Program-made: the position numbers and the translations under genes | Shown here: positions 18,508 to 27,139 of the stretch, piece after piece | Layout of the letters: every line of letters starts with the position of its first letter | Position numbering within the stretch: position 1 is the stretch's first letter | The notes under the pieces: generated by a model | What the model saw: only the letters and a program-made list of their open reading frames with translations | What the model was told of the DNA's origin: nothing | The model's database searches: none | DNA from: Chryseobacterium sp. JM1 | GTDB lineage: Bacteria; Bacteroidota; Bacteroidia; Flavobacteriales; Weeksellaceae | DNA length: 64,000 nt | NCBI RefSeq assembly: GCF_000737715.1 | Contig: NZ_JPRN01000002.1 | Location: 124,001 to 188,000 of the forward strand | Direction: 5' to 3'

Positions 18508-19695
18508 ATGAAGAGATTTATGAGTTTTATGGCCATCGTATTTTCGGTAATGGCTTTTGCACAACAGGGGAAGCTTAGAAAAGTGGCTGCTGTTGGCTTT
18601 TTGAATGTTGAAAACCTTTGGGATACCATACGTTCTGCAGATTATATAGATGGGACTAAAGACATCCATAATCCGGCTTTCCATAGAAGTATACCCTTAG
18701 ATTCCATCAAGTTTTTAGAAGCTGAAAAGCATGACGGACCTTGGAGTGACAGCGCTTTAAAGGGAAAGAAAGCAGTAAGATACCAAAGCGGTTCTGAAGA
18801 ATTCACGCCAAGCAGCGGTAAAAACTACAATACTAAAATCTACAAAGCAAAACTGGCCAACGAAGCCAAAGTAATTGCTGAAATGGGTGCTCAGTATACC
18901 AAAACAGCTCCTGCCGTGGTAGGACTTATTGAAGTAGAAAACAGACAGGTGATCGAAGATCTTGTAAAACAGCCTGCTCTTGCCAAATATGATTACGGAA
19001 TCGTACACTACAATTCTTATGACTACAGAGGAATTGATGTAGCGTTAATCTATCAGAAAAGAAGATTTACGGTAACCAACTCTTTAAAGAAAGAGCTGAA
19101 AGTGTTCGGTGATGACGGTAAAAGAGAATATACCAGAGATATTTTGGTAGTAACCGGTTTCCTTGACAATGAAAAAGTGGCCTTCTTCATGAATCACTGG
19201 CCTTCAAGAAGAGGTGGTGAGGCCGTTTCATTACCTAAAAGAAATGCAGCAGCAGCTTTACTGAAGCAGCAAATGGACAGCATCAGAACAGCAGATCCTA
19301 CGACAAAGCTTTTTGCAATGGGTGACTTCAATGATGATCCTGTAAGCTCAAGTTTAAAAAATTATCTAAAAGCGGCAGCAAGCCCTAAAGATTTAAACGA
19401 AACTACACCTTACCTTAATTTAATGTATCCTTTATATAAGAAAGGTATTGCTTCACTGGCTTATCAGGATGCACCTAACCTTTTTGACCAGATCATAGTG
19501 TCCAAGAATTTGGTTTCGGATCAGGTAACTAAAGAATATTCAGTATACAAAGCGGAAATTTTTGCTCCCCCATATTTAGTGAACAAAGAAGGAAATTATA
19601 AAGGTTATCCTTTCAGATCCTGGAATGGAGACCAGTTTACAGGAGGATACAGTGACCACTTCCCGGCATTTGTTATTCTTCAGAAAGAACCATAA
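18508..19695 (+). CDS. Secreted endonuclease/exonuclease/phosphatase family protein
   Basis: A 395-residue enzyme with a signal peptide (MAIVFSVMAFAQQ). It carries the metal and catalytic blocks of the DNase I-like superfamily: VGFLNVENLWDT, GLIEVENRQV (Glu ligand), FFMNHWPSRRGG, MGDFNDDPV (Asp/Asn) and YSDHFPAF (catalytic His). Members hydrolyse DNA, RNA or phosphoesters; secretion suggests extracellular or periplasmic scavenging of nucleic acid or phosphate. It is divergent from a TonB receptor/DUF5689 operon. A terminator follows 11 bp downstream. Confidence 0.9.
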   Translation: MKRFMSFMAIVFSVMAFAQQGKLRKVAAVGFLNVENLWDTIRSADYIDGTKDIHNPAFHRSIPLDSIKFLEAEKHDGPWSDSALKGKKAVRYQSGSEEFTPSSGKNYNTKIYKAKLANEAKVIAEMGAQYTKTAPAVVGLIEVENRQVIEDLVKQPALAKYDYGIVHYNSYDYRGIDVALIYQKRRFTVTNSLKKELKVFGDDGKREYTRDILVVTGFLDNEKVAFFMNHWPSRRGGEAVSLPKRNAAAALLKQQMDSIRTADPTTKLFAMGDFNDDPVSSSLKNYLKAAASPKDLNETTPYLNLMYPLYKKGIASLAYQDAPNLFDQIIVSKNLVSDQVTKEYSVYKAEIFAPPYLVNKEGNYKGYPFRSWNGDQFTGGYSDHFPAFVILQKEP

Positions 19696-19705
19696 AAAAT
19701 TAACT

Positions 19706-19735
19706 TAGGCACTCATTTTGAGTGCTTATTTTTTA
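19706..19735 (+). terminator. Intrinsic terminator after the endonuclease-family gene
   Basis: AGGCACTCA/TGAGTGCTT stem with a 3-nt TTT loop and a T-rich tail. Confidence 0.85.
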
Positions 19736-19750
19736 TACAATGCCTTTATT

Positions 19751-20170
19751 ATGAAAAATATAATCACCCTACTTCTCTTTGCACTGATTCCTTTCAGCTG
19801 TTTTTCTCAGGACAGCCCTAAGAAAGGTGAAGAGAAGTCTGAAATGAAGCCTTCTAAAAATGAGGATGGCGAGTGGGATCTTACTGTAATTGACACCCAG
19901 TTCGATTACTTTTTAAATGCGGTAGCCAAACCGATGAGCCAGTATTCGGAATCTTATCTGAAAACAAAAAATACATTCCTTGTTACTGAATGGAATTCTT
20001 ATTACAGCTCAGGAAAATACAGGAATATTATAGAATCCAGCATAGATTACGATCCGAGAGAAAAATACGGGATTAAATTTGAATACAAGCTCTATCAGGT
20101 CTTTGCCTATGTAAGCTGGAAATACGGATTGAAAATGAACGGGCTTTCTCCAAGTGATGCTGCGAGATAA
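19751..20170 (+). CDS. DUF6146-like secreted small protein
   Basis: A 139-residue protein. I start it at the ATG at 19751 because that codon begins a proper signal peptide (KNIITLLLFALIPFSCFSQ, with possible lipobox Cys), whereas the frame upstream runs through the previous terminator. The mature part has a charged Lys/Glu segment and then the family core: DTQFDYFLNAVAKPMSQYSE, VTEWNSYY, IDYDPREKYGI and YKLYQVFAYV. This matches DUF6146 proteins of Flavobacteriia. Function unknown. Confidence 0.78.
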   Translation: MKNIITLLLFALIPFSCFSQDSPKKGEEKSEMKPSKNEDGEWDLTVIDTQFDYFLNAVAKPMSQYSESYLKTKNTFLVTEWNSYYSSGKYRNIIESSIDYDPREKYGIKFEYKLYQVFAYVSWKYGLKMNGLSPSDAAR

Positions 20171-20208
20171 TTTAAAGATTAAGAAATTGAGATTCAACTT
20201 ATTCAAAC

Positions 20209-20413
20209 TTTAGAGTTGGAAAAACGCAAGGAACGCAAGTTTTTTTTCTAATTCAAATGCTTTAAGGCGCGAGGATTTTATCTACGATAAAATTGCAGAC
20301 CGTTCGTTCAATAAACGCCAATGAACTTGCCGAAAATCTTAGATTTTCTTGCGCCTTAAAATATCCTCATTTTTATTCGAGCTTTGCGTTCCTTGCGTTT
20401 TTCCAACTCTAAA
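20209..20413. repeat. 205-bp nested palindromic intergenic element
   Basis: A perfect 30-bp inverted repeat (20209-20238 with 20384-20413; core GGAAAAACGCAAGGAACGC) encloses a second perfect 10-bp inverted pair (TTTAAGGCGC at 20261-20270, GCGCCTTAAA at 20351-20360). The inside also holds GATTTTATCTACGATAAAAT (20274-20293), a further self-complementary stretch. No reading frame is apparent. The transcript of either strand would fold into one long rod. It occupies most of the gap between the DUF6146 and sod genes. Confidence 0.85.
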
Positions 20414-20450
20414 AGGATATAATAAAAGTTTAAGTGAGTTCATTATTAAT

Positions 20451-20504
20451 ATTATAAAAGTAAAAAGGTTCAGAAGAAATTCTGAACCTTTTTACTTTTA
20501 TAAT
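20451..20504. terminator. Long bidirectional terminator, 24-bp perfect stem
   Basis: 20451-20474 and 20481-20504 are perfect 24-bp inverted repeats around the 6-nt loop AGAAAT. Core GGTTCAGA/TCTGAACC is followed by T-rich sequence on both strands. It ends 9 bp from the sod stop codon and most likely terminates that leftward gene. Confidence 0.9.
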
Positions 20505-20513
20505 AGCTGAAAA

Positions 20514-21110
20514 TTATTTGTTGAATAATTCCTCTACTTTATCCCAGTTTACTACGCTGAAGAACGCTGCTACATAGTCAGGTCTTCTGTTTTGGTAGTT
20601 TAAATAGTAAGCGTGCTCCCAAACGTCTAATCCTAGAACCGGAGTTCCTTTCACGTCTGCAACAGGCATTAACGGGTTGTCCTGGTTCGGAGTAGATGAA
20701 ACAGATACAGATCCATCTGCATTTTTCACTAACCAAGCCCATCCTGAACCGAATCTTGTTTTAGCAGCGTCAGAAAAATCATTTTTGAATTTTTCAAGAC
20801 CTCCGTAAGCTTCGATAGCAGCTTTTACATTTCCTACAGGCTCATTGCTGCCGCCCGGCGTTAAAATTTCCCAGAATAAAGAGTGGTTGAAGTGTCCTCC
20901 ACCATTGTTTCTTACTGCTGGCTTGTCAGTTCCTGTCTGGCAGATCTCTTCGATCGTTTTACCTGCTAATTCAGTTCCTTCGATGGCTTTATTTAAATTG
21001 TCAATATAAGCCTGGTGATGTTTTGTATGGTGGATTTCCATAGTTTTAGCATCAATAGTAGGCTCCAATGCATCGTATGCATATCCTAATTTAGGTAATT
21101 CAAATGACAT
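20514..21110 (-). CDS. sodA: Superoxide dismutase, Mn-type
   Basis: A 198-residue Fe/Mn superoxide dismutase that converts superoxide to peroxide and oxygen. Metal ligands are visible as His27, His76 ([10 protein letters not shown]), Asp162 and His166 ([11 protein letters not shown]). Gln143 in PNQDNPLM sits at the position that marks Mn-type enzymes, so I assign Mn; cambialistic use of Fe cannot be excluded. The start at 21110 (MSFELPK) fits the family; the nine extra upstream codons are AT-rich and unlikely. The promoter TTTG-N20-TAAATTTG is 25-56 bp upstream. No signal peptide, so cytoplasmic. Confidence 0.96.
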   Translation of the reverse strand: MSFELPKLGYAYDALEPTIDAKTMEIHHTKHHQAYIDNLNKAIEGTELAGKTIEEICQTGTDKPAVRNNGGGHFNHSLFWEILTPGGSNEPVGNVKAAIEAYGGLEKFKNDFSDAAKTRFGSGWAWLVKNADGSVSVSSTPNQDNPLMPVADVKGTPVLGLDVWEHAYYLNYQNRRPDYVAAFFSVVNWDKVEELFNK

Positions 21111-21134
21111 AATTTTTATTTTTAATGTTATATC

Positions 21135-21166
21135 CAAATTTAGCCAATATTTAAGCGATTATCAAA
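21135..21166 (-). promoter_or_regulatory. Promoter TTTG-N20-TAAATTTG of sodA
   Basis: Minus-strand TTTG (21163-21166) and TAAATTTG (21135-21142) separated by 20 bp. Leader about 20 nt. The remaining 21167-21380 sequence is AT-rich, contains GAAG-rich and CTCTCAAAC-type low-complexity words, and has no recognisable gene. Confidence 0.8.
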
Positions 21167-21380
21167 TACTGGGTATTACTTTAATAAATCTTTAACATTG
21201 ATATATTGATTTAGAATGAATTAATTTTTATAGAAGGAAGCAGGAAGTCGGAAGATGGAGGTTCTTGTAGTGTAAAATACATCTCAAAGTCTAATTTAAT
21301 TATTAAACTACAAGAGAACAAATTTATAATCTTGCCCTCTCAAACACTACACTCTTACTCCCAAATTCAAAAACTTCAAT

Positions 21381-21418
21381 AAAAAAGCACGAAAATCCGC
21401 TGATTTCCGTGCTTTTTT
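21381..21418 (-). terminator. Intrinsic terminator after rho
   Basis: A 17-bp stem (AAAAAAGCACGAAAATC/GATTTCCGTGCTTTTTT) with a 4-nt loop. The single mismatch is an A-C on the plus strand but a G-U wobble in minus-strand RNA, which supports use by the leftward rho transcript. It is 20 bp after the rho stop codon. Confidence 0.9.
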
Positions 21419-21437
21419 TAACAACAATTAAATTAAT

Positions 21438-23315
21438 CTATTTATTCATAGACATCAGGAATTCTTCGTTATTTAAAGTTCCTCTGATGTTTTTGTTTAC
21501 AAATTCCATTGCTTCTACAGGATTCATCTCAGAAAGGTATTTTCTGAAGATCCACATTCTCTGCGAAGTCACTTCGTCTAAGAGAAGGTCATCTCTACGT
21601 GTGCTTGAAGAGACAAGATCAATCGCAGGATAAATTCTTCTGTTGGCAATTTTTCTATCTAACTGAAGTTCCATGTTACCCGTTCCTTTGAATTCTTCAA
21701 AGATCACTTCGTCCATTTTGGAACCTGTATCGATAAGTGCTGTTGCAATGATAGTTAATGAACCACCCCCTTCAATTTTTCTGGCTGCCCCGAAAAATCT
21801 TTTTGGCTTGTGAAGCGCATTGGCATCCACCCCACCGGAAAGTACTTTTCCTGATGCCGGTGTCACCGTGTTGTATGCTCTTGCTAATCTTGTGATAGAG
21901 TCAAGAAGGATCACTACATCATGTCCGCATTCTACCATTCTCTGGGCTTTTGCTAAAACAAGGTTGGCCACTTTTACATGCTTGTCAGCTGCTTCATCAA
22001 ATGTAGAGGCGATAACTTCTGCATTTACACTTCTTTCCATATCAGTAACTTCTTCAGGACGTTCGTCGATCAGAAGGACCATCATATATACTTCAGGGTG
22101 ATTGGCTGCAATAGAGTTGGCGATATCTTTAAGCAACATCGTTTTACCCGTTTTAGGCTGGGCTACGATCATTGCTCTCTGTCCTTTCCCGATCGGTGCG
22201 AAAAGGTCTACAATTCTTGTTGAAAGTGTAGATCCGTTTCCGGTAAGATTGAATTTTTCTTCAGGGAAAAGCGGCGTTAAATATTCAAATGCCACACGGT
22301 CTTTGATGAACGCAAGATCACGTCCGTTTACTTCCGTAGGTTTTAGCAGTGAGAAATATTTTTCCCCTTCTTTCGGAAGTCTTACAATTCCTTTAACGGT
22401 ATCTCCGGTTTTAAGACCAAAATTTCTGATCTGTGCCGTAGAAACATACACGTCATCAGGAGAAGATATATAACTAAAATCTGATGAACGAAGGAATCCG
22501 TAGTTATCCGGAAGGATTTCTAAAACCCCTTCAATACTTACCATCCCATCGAAACTGAATTCTTTTCTGTGTTCAGAATGATGCTCCTCATTTCTGTCAG
22601 CGTGTTGTCTTTGCTGATTTTGATTTGAATTCTGATTCTGGTTAGGATTCTGGTGTTGGTTAGGATGATTTTGGTTCTGACCCTGGTTTTGGTTTTGATG
22701 CTGATTAGGGTTCTTATTTTGGTTTCCGCTGTTTTGCGGATTATTTTGTCTTTGTTGGGATCTGGCCTGATTTTGAGGAATATTAGGCTTTTCTTCAGAT
22801 GGAGCAGATTCCTGAGGTTCTGCATTTTTAGGAGCTTCAGCTCTTTCTTGTGGAGTTTCTGTATTACCAGTGTTATTGGCTACGACTCTTTTTCTTTTTT
22901 TCTTAGCTTGTGCCTGATTGTTTTCTTCAGGAGTGGAAACTGTTTCAGCTTTCGGTTCTTCCTGTTTGGGTTCTTCAGCAGCCGGCACCTTTTCTTCTAC
23001 TTTCTCTTCAATCTGTGGTTTTTCTTCAGTTGGTGCTTTTACTTCTGCTCTCGGTTTGGCAGGTTGTCTTTTAGGCGCTGCTTTTTTTACAGGAGCCTTA
23101 GCAGGTTTGTCTGCCGGTTTTTCTTCAGTATCCATGCTGGTTTCTGTGGCGTTGAAATAATCTTTTGCAACTTTAGGGTTAGAAGCCTGAAAGTCAAGAA
23201 CGGCAAAGATCTTATCATTATCATTGCTGTTTCTAGCAACTTTAACGCCTAAATCTTTTAAGATTTTAGTCAGTTCCGTTACGGATTTTGACCTTAACGT
23301 TTCTATGTTAAACAT
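21438..23315 (-). CDS. rho: Transcription termination factor Rho
   Basis: A 625-residue RNA-dependent ATPase, about 200 residues longer than E. coli Rho. Residues 1-50 form the Rho N-terminal helical domain. About 55-250 are a low-complexity insertion: first Lys/Ala/Pro/Glu-rich, then an N/Q-rich stretch (about 190-240, made of NQ, NQN and HQN units). The cold-shock-like RNA-binding domain follows ([12 protein letters not shown]). The ATPase core has Walker [19 protein letters not shown] and the Q/R-loop region [20 protein letters not shown]. Acts on nascent transcripts in the cytoplasm. Its promoter overlaps that of the divergent DUF4293 gene. Confidence 0.97.
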   Translation of the reverse strand: MFNIETLRSKSVTELTKILKDLGVKVARNSNDNDKIFAVLDFQASNPKVAKDYFNATETSMDTEEKPADKPAKAPVKKAAPKRQPAKPRAEVKAPTEEKPQIEEKVEEKVPAAEEPKQEEPKAETVSTPEENNQAQAKKKRKRVVANNTGNTETPQERAEAPKNAEPQESAPSEEKPNIPQNQARSQQRQNNPQNSGNQNKNPNQHQNQNQGQNQNHPNQHQNPNQNQNSNQNQQRQHADRNEEHHSEHRKEFSFDGMVSIEGVLEILPDNYGFLRSSDFSYISSPDDVYVSTAQIRNFGLKTGDTVKGIVRLPKEGEKYFSLLKPTEVNGRDLAFIKDRVAFEYLTPLFPEEKFNLTGNGSTLSTRIVDLFAPIGKGQRAMIVAQPKTGKTMLLKDIANSIAANHPEVYMMVLLIDERPEEVTDMERSVNAEVIASTFDEAADKHVKVANLVLAKAQRMVECGHDVVILLDSITRLARAYNTVTPASGKVLSGGVDANALHKPKRFFGAARKIEGGGSLTIIATALIDTGSKMDEVIFEEFKGTGNMELQLDRKIANRRIYPAIDLVSSSTRRDDLLLDEVTSQRMWIFRKYLSEMNPVEAMEFVNKNIRGTLNNEEFLMSMNK

Positions 23316-23395
23316 ACTTAATGTAAAAATGTAATTAATTGTGAGTAAGAAAAGTAAGTCCGGTGACTTTTGTTTTCAAGTACATATGTATAATG

Positions 23396-23426
23396 CAAAT
23401 CTACACTAATTTTTGAATTGTGCAAA
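23396..23426 (-). promoter_or_regulatory. Promoter TTTG-N19-TAGATTTG of rho
   Basis: Minus-strand TTTG (23423-23426) and TAGATTTG (23396-23403) with a 19-bp spacer. The expected leader is about 75 nt. The spacer contains the -33 TTG of the divergent promoter. Confidence 0.75.
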
Positions 23427-23442
23427 ATTTATGTTATTTTTG
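23410..23442 (+). promoter_or_regulatory. Promoter TTTTTG-N19-TATTTTTG of the DUF4293 gene
   Basis: TTTTTG (23410-23415) and TATTTTTG (23435-23442) with a 19-bp spacer. It is divergent from and physically overlapping with the rho promoter. The leader to the ATG at 23461 is about 13 nt. Confidence 0.75.
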
Positions 23443-23460
23443 CCAGGTATTTAATAATCA

Positions 23461-23850
23461 ATGTTACAGAGAATACAGACTATATGGACTCTTTTGGCGG
23501 TTTTGGCTGCTGTTTCCCTTTTCGTTACAGGACAGGATGTTGACGTTTTCGGCAATATTCCGGTGATTGATATCAGTTGTATTGCCCTTGTTTTGGCAGG
23601 TGCATTAAGTATTTTCAGTTTCAAAAACAGAAAAAGACAAATCATGCTGAATACGTTCAGCATCGTTATAAACGCTTTGTTGATTGGTGTATTGGCGTAC
23701 TGGTTACTAAACTTATCCGGAGGAATTCATATTCCTGAGAAGGGTATTGAGCCGGTTTTCCCATTGATTGCAATCATATGTCTGCTTATCGCAAACGTAT
23801 TGATCCGCAGAGATGAGAGGCTCGTAAAATCTGTAGACCGACTTCGATAG
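23461..23850 (+). CDS. DUF4293 family membrane protein
   Basis: A 129-residue protein with four predicted spans: about residues 7-24 (TIWTLLAVLAAVSLFVTG), 38-55, 62-80 and 95-113. The N-terminal MLQRIQTIW is typical of DUF4293. The C-terminus is short and basic (RRDERLVKSVDRLR). Found next to rho in many Flavobacteriia, in divergent orientation as here; the function is unknown. A GAAA-loop terminator lies 25 bp downstream. Confidence 0.88.
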   Translation: MLQRIQTIWTLLAVLAAVSLFVTGQDVDVFGNIPVIDISCIALVLAGALSIFSFKNRKRQIMLNTFSIVINALLIGVLAYWLLNLSGGIHIPEKGIEPVFPLIAIICLLIANVLIRRDERLVKSVDRLR

Positions 23851-23874
23851 CCTTACAACGATTTTTTGAGTGAG

Positions 23875-23902
23875 AACAGTTCCGAAAGGAGCTGTTTTTT
23901 TT
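23875..23902 (+). terminator. Intrinsic terminator after the DUF4293 gene
   Basis: AACAGTTCC/GGAGCTGTT stem (one G-T wobble) closed by a GAAA tetraloop and followed by seven Ts. Confidence 0.9.
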
Positions 23903-23947
23903 GTAGTCATTATATAAACTGTTTTGATTTTCATAATTAAATTATCA

Positions 23948-23971
23948 CCCTTCGACTCCGCTCAGTGTGAC
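23948..23971 (-). repeat. Short dispersed repeat TGTCAnnCTGAGCGGAGTCGAAGG, copy 2
   Basis: Reverse complement of the element at 10475-10498, 22 of 24 identical. It lies in the 321-bp gap between the DUF4293 and M28 peptidase genes. Apart from this and the terminator I see only AT-rich sequence in that gap. Confidence 0.7.
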
Positions 23972-24171
23972 AGAGTCTTTTTTGAAATAGTATCGGTGTG
24001 AATATCAACTGAAAGCCTGGAAAATGTTTTAAAAATTAAATGATTTACTTAATTTCGCATGACATCTTAAGCTTCTTAATGGTTGAAATGCATTCCTGTC
24101 TGATTAATTTATACCATTTCGTGCAACATTTCCGTTAAGAATACGACTGATCTTATTAAATTGTATCTATA

Positions 24172-25092
24172 ATGAAAAAACTAACCTACCTTGCCCTGTC
24201 CTTCTGCTCCGTATTTACGCTGGCACAGGAAGTTTCAAAAGAAAGAGTAACCACCATCCTTTCCACGCTTGCTTCAGACGAAATGAAAGGCCGTGAGATC
24301 GGAACTCCGGAAAATGACAAGGCAGCAGAATATATTGCAAAGCTTTTTAAAGAAAATAAACTTGGCTACTGTACAGGGAATTCCTACCTGATTCCTTTTG
24401 AATATGAAGGAAAGAAAGTCTACAACGTATGCGGGGTTAAAAAAGGGAAAACGGATAAGTATCTGGGATTCTCAGGTCATTTCGATCACATCGGGACAAG
24501 TGACAAAACCGGAGATAATATCTATAATGGTGCAGATGATGACGCAAGCGGAATTGCCACTTTAGCAGGTATTGCCGATTATTTTAAAAATAAAAAACCT
24601 GAATTCTCAATGGTTTTCATGGCCTTTAATGGAGAAGAAAAAGGAATGTTGGGGTCCAAAGCGATTTCTACGGATGCTAATTTGGATAAGATTTATAATA
24701 ATATGACCGCTCTTTTCAATTTTGAAATGGTCGCTACAGAATCTCAGTTCGGGAAAAATGCTCTTTTTATGACGGGTGACGAGTTTTCAGACTTTGATGA
24801 ACTTTTTAACACATATGCAGCGAACGGTTTAAAAATCAACCCGGACCCTTACGCAGCACAAAAATTATTCTACAGATCAGACAATGTAAGTTTTGTGAAG
24901 AAGAAAATTATCGCACATTCATTTTCTACGGTTGATATGACGAAAGCTTCGCATTACCATAATGAAAGTGATGATGTGAGTGTGGTAGATTTTGATAATT
25001 TAACGGGTATTATCAACAATGTGGGAAAAACTCTTGAAAAATTAAATCCTCAGAATTTTGCTCCAAAATATAATGACAAAGTAAAATTTTAA
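24172..25092 (+). CDS. Secreted M28 family zinc peptidase
   Basis: A 306-residue aminopeptidase-type enzyme with a signal peptide (about residues 1-18, ending TLAQ). Di-zinc ligands and catalytic residues are visible: GHFDHIG (first His/Asp), NGADDDASG (bridging Asp), NGEEKGMLGS (catalytic Glu pair) and a late His in KKIIAHSFST. Probably trims N-terminal residues from peptides outside the cytoplasm. The start ATG at 24172 begins the signal peptide. It is transcribed alone with a terminator 16 bp downstream. Confidence 0.93.
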   Translation: MKKLTYLALSFCSVFTLAQEVSKERVTTILSTLASDEMKGREIGTPENDKAAEYIAKLFKENKLGYCTGNSYLIPFEYEGKKVYNVCGVKKGKTDKYLGFSGHFDHIGTSDKTGDNIYNGADDDASGIATLAGIADYFKNKKPEFSMVFMAFNGEEKGMLGSKAISTDANLDKIYNNMTALFNFEMVATESQFGKNALFMTGDEFSDFDELFNTYAANGLKINPDPYAAQKLFYRSDNVSFVKKKIIAHSFSTVDMTKASHYHNESDDVSVVDFDNLTGIINNVGKTLEKLNPQNFAPKYNDKVKF

Positions 25093-25107
25093 ATAAATAC
25101 AATCATA

Positions 25108-25131
25108 AAACCGCCGGAATGGCGGTTTTTT
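25108..25131 (+). terminator. Intrinsic terminator after the M28 peptidase gene
   Basis: AAACCGCC/GGCGGTTT stem with a short GGAAT loop and a T-run. Confidence 0.9.
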
Positions 25132-25253
25132 ATTTAGCTTATATCCCATTAATGATATAAAATTAAACAAACGTTTGTAACAAAACGGGACCGATTGAAA
25201 CATATTAATTAAAGTAAAACAGGATTAAGAACGTCTTTTCCTTTAATTTTACG

Positions 25254-25261
25254 TAATTTTG
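25254..25261 (+). promoter_or_regulatory. TAnnTTTG promoter element for the ABC exporter gene
   Basis: TAATTTTG, 19 bp before the ATG at 25281. No clear -33 TTG. Confidence 0.6.
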
Positions 25262-25280
25262 CTATCCAATTTTTCATTGA

Positions 25281-27113
25281 ATGAAACCATTACAAAGAAT
25301 ACTTTATTTCGCGAAACCGCATCAAAAATACCTTTTCGGAAGTATGTTTTTCAATATTCTGTACTCCTTACTTAATATCTTATCGGTAGGAACCATGCTT
25401 CCTATTTTGGGATTAATGTTCGGTACGATTGAAAAACAGGCCAAAGAGCCGGTATGGAGCGGAGCCTTCGGCGACTATTTCAATTATATAAAAGATAAAG
25501 CGTACTATTTTGTACAGATACAGATAGACCAGCACGGTGCTGTTTATGTATTGGCTGTTCTTTGTGCCATCACGGGAGTTTCATTTTTACTGAGAAATAT
25601 TTTCAGATACATCGGATCTTTCCTATTGGTGAATTACCGTGTAGGAATTACCAAGGATCTTCGTACGGCGATGTATAATAAATTTCTTCAGCTTCCGGTT
25701 TCTTTCTTTACAGAACAGAGAAAGGGAGATATGATGTCCAGAATTTCCAATGACATCGGAGGTGTGGAAGGTGGAATCATGGGGGTTTTGGTAGACATTA
25801 TCAATGCTCCGTTTATGATCATCTCTTCACTGATCGCACTATTTTTATTGTCTCCTCAGCTTACCCTGTTCTCACTGCTTGTTTTCCCGATTATGGGCTG
25901 GCTGATTTCATGGACCGGAAAAAGTTTGAAAAAACAGGCTCATTTTGCTCAGGCTGAACTTGGAAATCTTTTCTCATTGGTTGACGAAACATTGAAGTCG
26001 TCTAAGGTGATCAAGATCTTTAACGCAGATAAGATCCTTAAAAACAGATTCAACGAAACAACGACCAACTGGCAGAACTACGCGATCGATATGAGCAGAA
26101 GAAGAGAATTAGCCTCTCCTATGAGCGAATTCCTTGGTTCTATCACCATTCTTATCATTACCTGGTATGCGGGAACACAAATTTTAGAGGACCAAACGAT
26201 GAAACCTCAGGCTTTCCTGGTATTCATCGGTATGTTCTTCCAGATTCTCGACCCGGCGAAAAAGCTTTCCAGTGCGATTTCTTCTATCCAGGGAGGTATG
26301 GCAAGTTTGGAAAGAGTAGCTGAAGTTCTTGATTATGATTTAAAAGTAGAAGAAATTGCAGAACCTATTTCTATCTCTACCTTAAGCAACCAAATCGAAT
26401 TCAAAAATATTGGATTCTATTACGATAAAGATAATGTGATCCTTAAAAACTTCTCACTGATCATTCCGAAAGGAAAAACCATCGCCCTTGTAGGCCAGAG
26501 TGGAAGTGGAAAAACAACTATTGCTAACCTTTTGGCAAGATTCTATGATGTAAATGAAGGTCAGATTTTAATTGACGGAGTTGATATTAAACATTTAAAA
26601 TTAAAAGAATACCGTCAGCTTCTTGGAATGGTAACTCAGGAATCTGTACTGTTCAATGATTCAGTATACAACAATATCCTGATGGGTAAACCTGATGCTA
26701 CGAAAGAAGAAGTAGTTGAGGCGGCAAAAATTGCCAATGCTGACAATTTTATTTCGAATCTTCCTGATGGCTACAACTCTAATATCGGTGACGATGGAAA
26801 TAAACTTTCCGGAGGTCAGAAACAGAGGGTTTCCATCGCCAGAGCGGTATTGAAAAATCCACCGGTAATGATCCTAGATGAAGCTACTTCTGCACTGGAT
26901 ACGGAATCTGAAAGATTTGTTCAGGATGCCTTAGATAAAATGATGGAAAACAGAACCTCCCTGGTGATTGCCCACAGACTTTCAACGATTCAGAAAGCAG
27001 ACTGGATCGTAGTAATGGAGAAAGGAATTGTAGTGGAACAGGGAACACACCACGATCTTATCGCCAAGAAAGGCATGTACCACAAGCTGGTAGAGCTGCA
27101 AAATTTTGACTAA
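25281..27113 (+). CDS. ABC exporter, MsbA-like half transporter
   Basis: A 610-residue fusion of a six-span transmembrane domain (residues 15-330) and a nucleotide-binding domain (about 370-610). ATPase motifs are Walker A GQSGSGKTT, signature LSGGQKQRVSIARA, Walker B VMILDEATSALD and the H-loop IAHRLST. The transmembrane part resembles MsbA/lipid flippases (FFTEQRKGDMMSRISND coupling region). It would act as a homodimer in the inner membrane; lipid A core or another lipid is the usual substrate, but this cannot be fixed from sequence. A small DUF1801 gene follows 26 bp downstream. Confidence 0.93.
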   Translation: MKPLQRILYFAKPHQKYLFGSMFFNILYSLLNILSVGTMLPILGLMFGTIEKQAKEPVWSGAFGDYFNYIKDKAYYFVQIQIDQHGAVYVLAVLCAITGVSFLLRNIFRYIGSFLLVNYRVGITKDLRTAMYNKFLQLPVSFFTEQRKGDMMSRISNDIGGVEGGIMGVLVDIINAPFMIISSLIALFLLSPQLTLFSLLVFPIMGWLISWTGKSLKKQAHFAQAELGNLFSLVDETLKSSKVIKIFNADKILKNRFNETTTNWQNYAIDMSRRRELASPMSEFLGSITILIITWYAGTQILEDQTMKPQAFLVFIGMFFQILDPAKKLSSAISSIQGGMASLERVAEVLDYDLKVEEIAEPISISTLSNQIEFKNIGFYYDKDNVILKNFSLIIPKGKTIALVGQSGSGKTTIANLLARFYDVNEGQILIDGVDIKHLKLKEYRQLLGMVTQESVLFNDSVYNNILMGKPDATKEEVVEAAKIANADNFISNLPDGYNSNIGDDGNKLSGGQKQRVSIARAVLKNPPVMILDEATSALDTESERFVQDALDKMMENRTSLVIAHRLSTIQKADWIVVMEKGIVVEQGTHHDLIAKKGMYHKLVELQNFD

Positions 27114-27139
27114 TCGTTTATTGAATTAAATTCATTTAA

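Noticed and set aside
22653..23252. Long plus-strand frame opposite rho
   Set aside because: It is the mirror of the low-complexity Asn/Gln and Lys/Pro/Glu segments, giving Leu/Ile/Val and Phe/Ser/Arg runs with no domain; the rho frame is clearly the gene.
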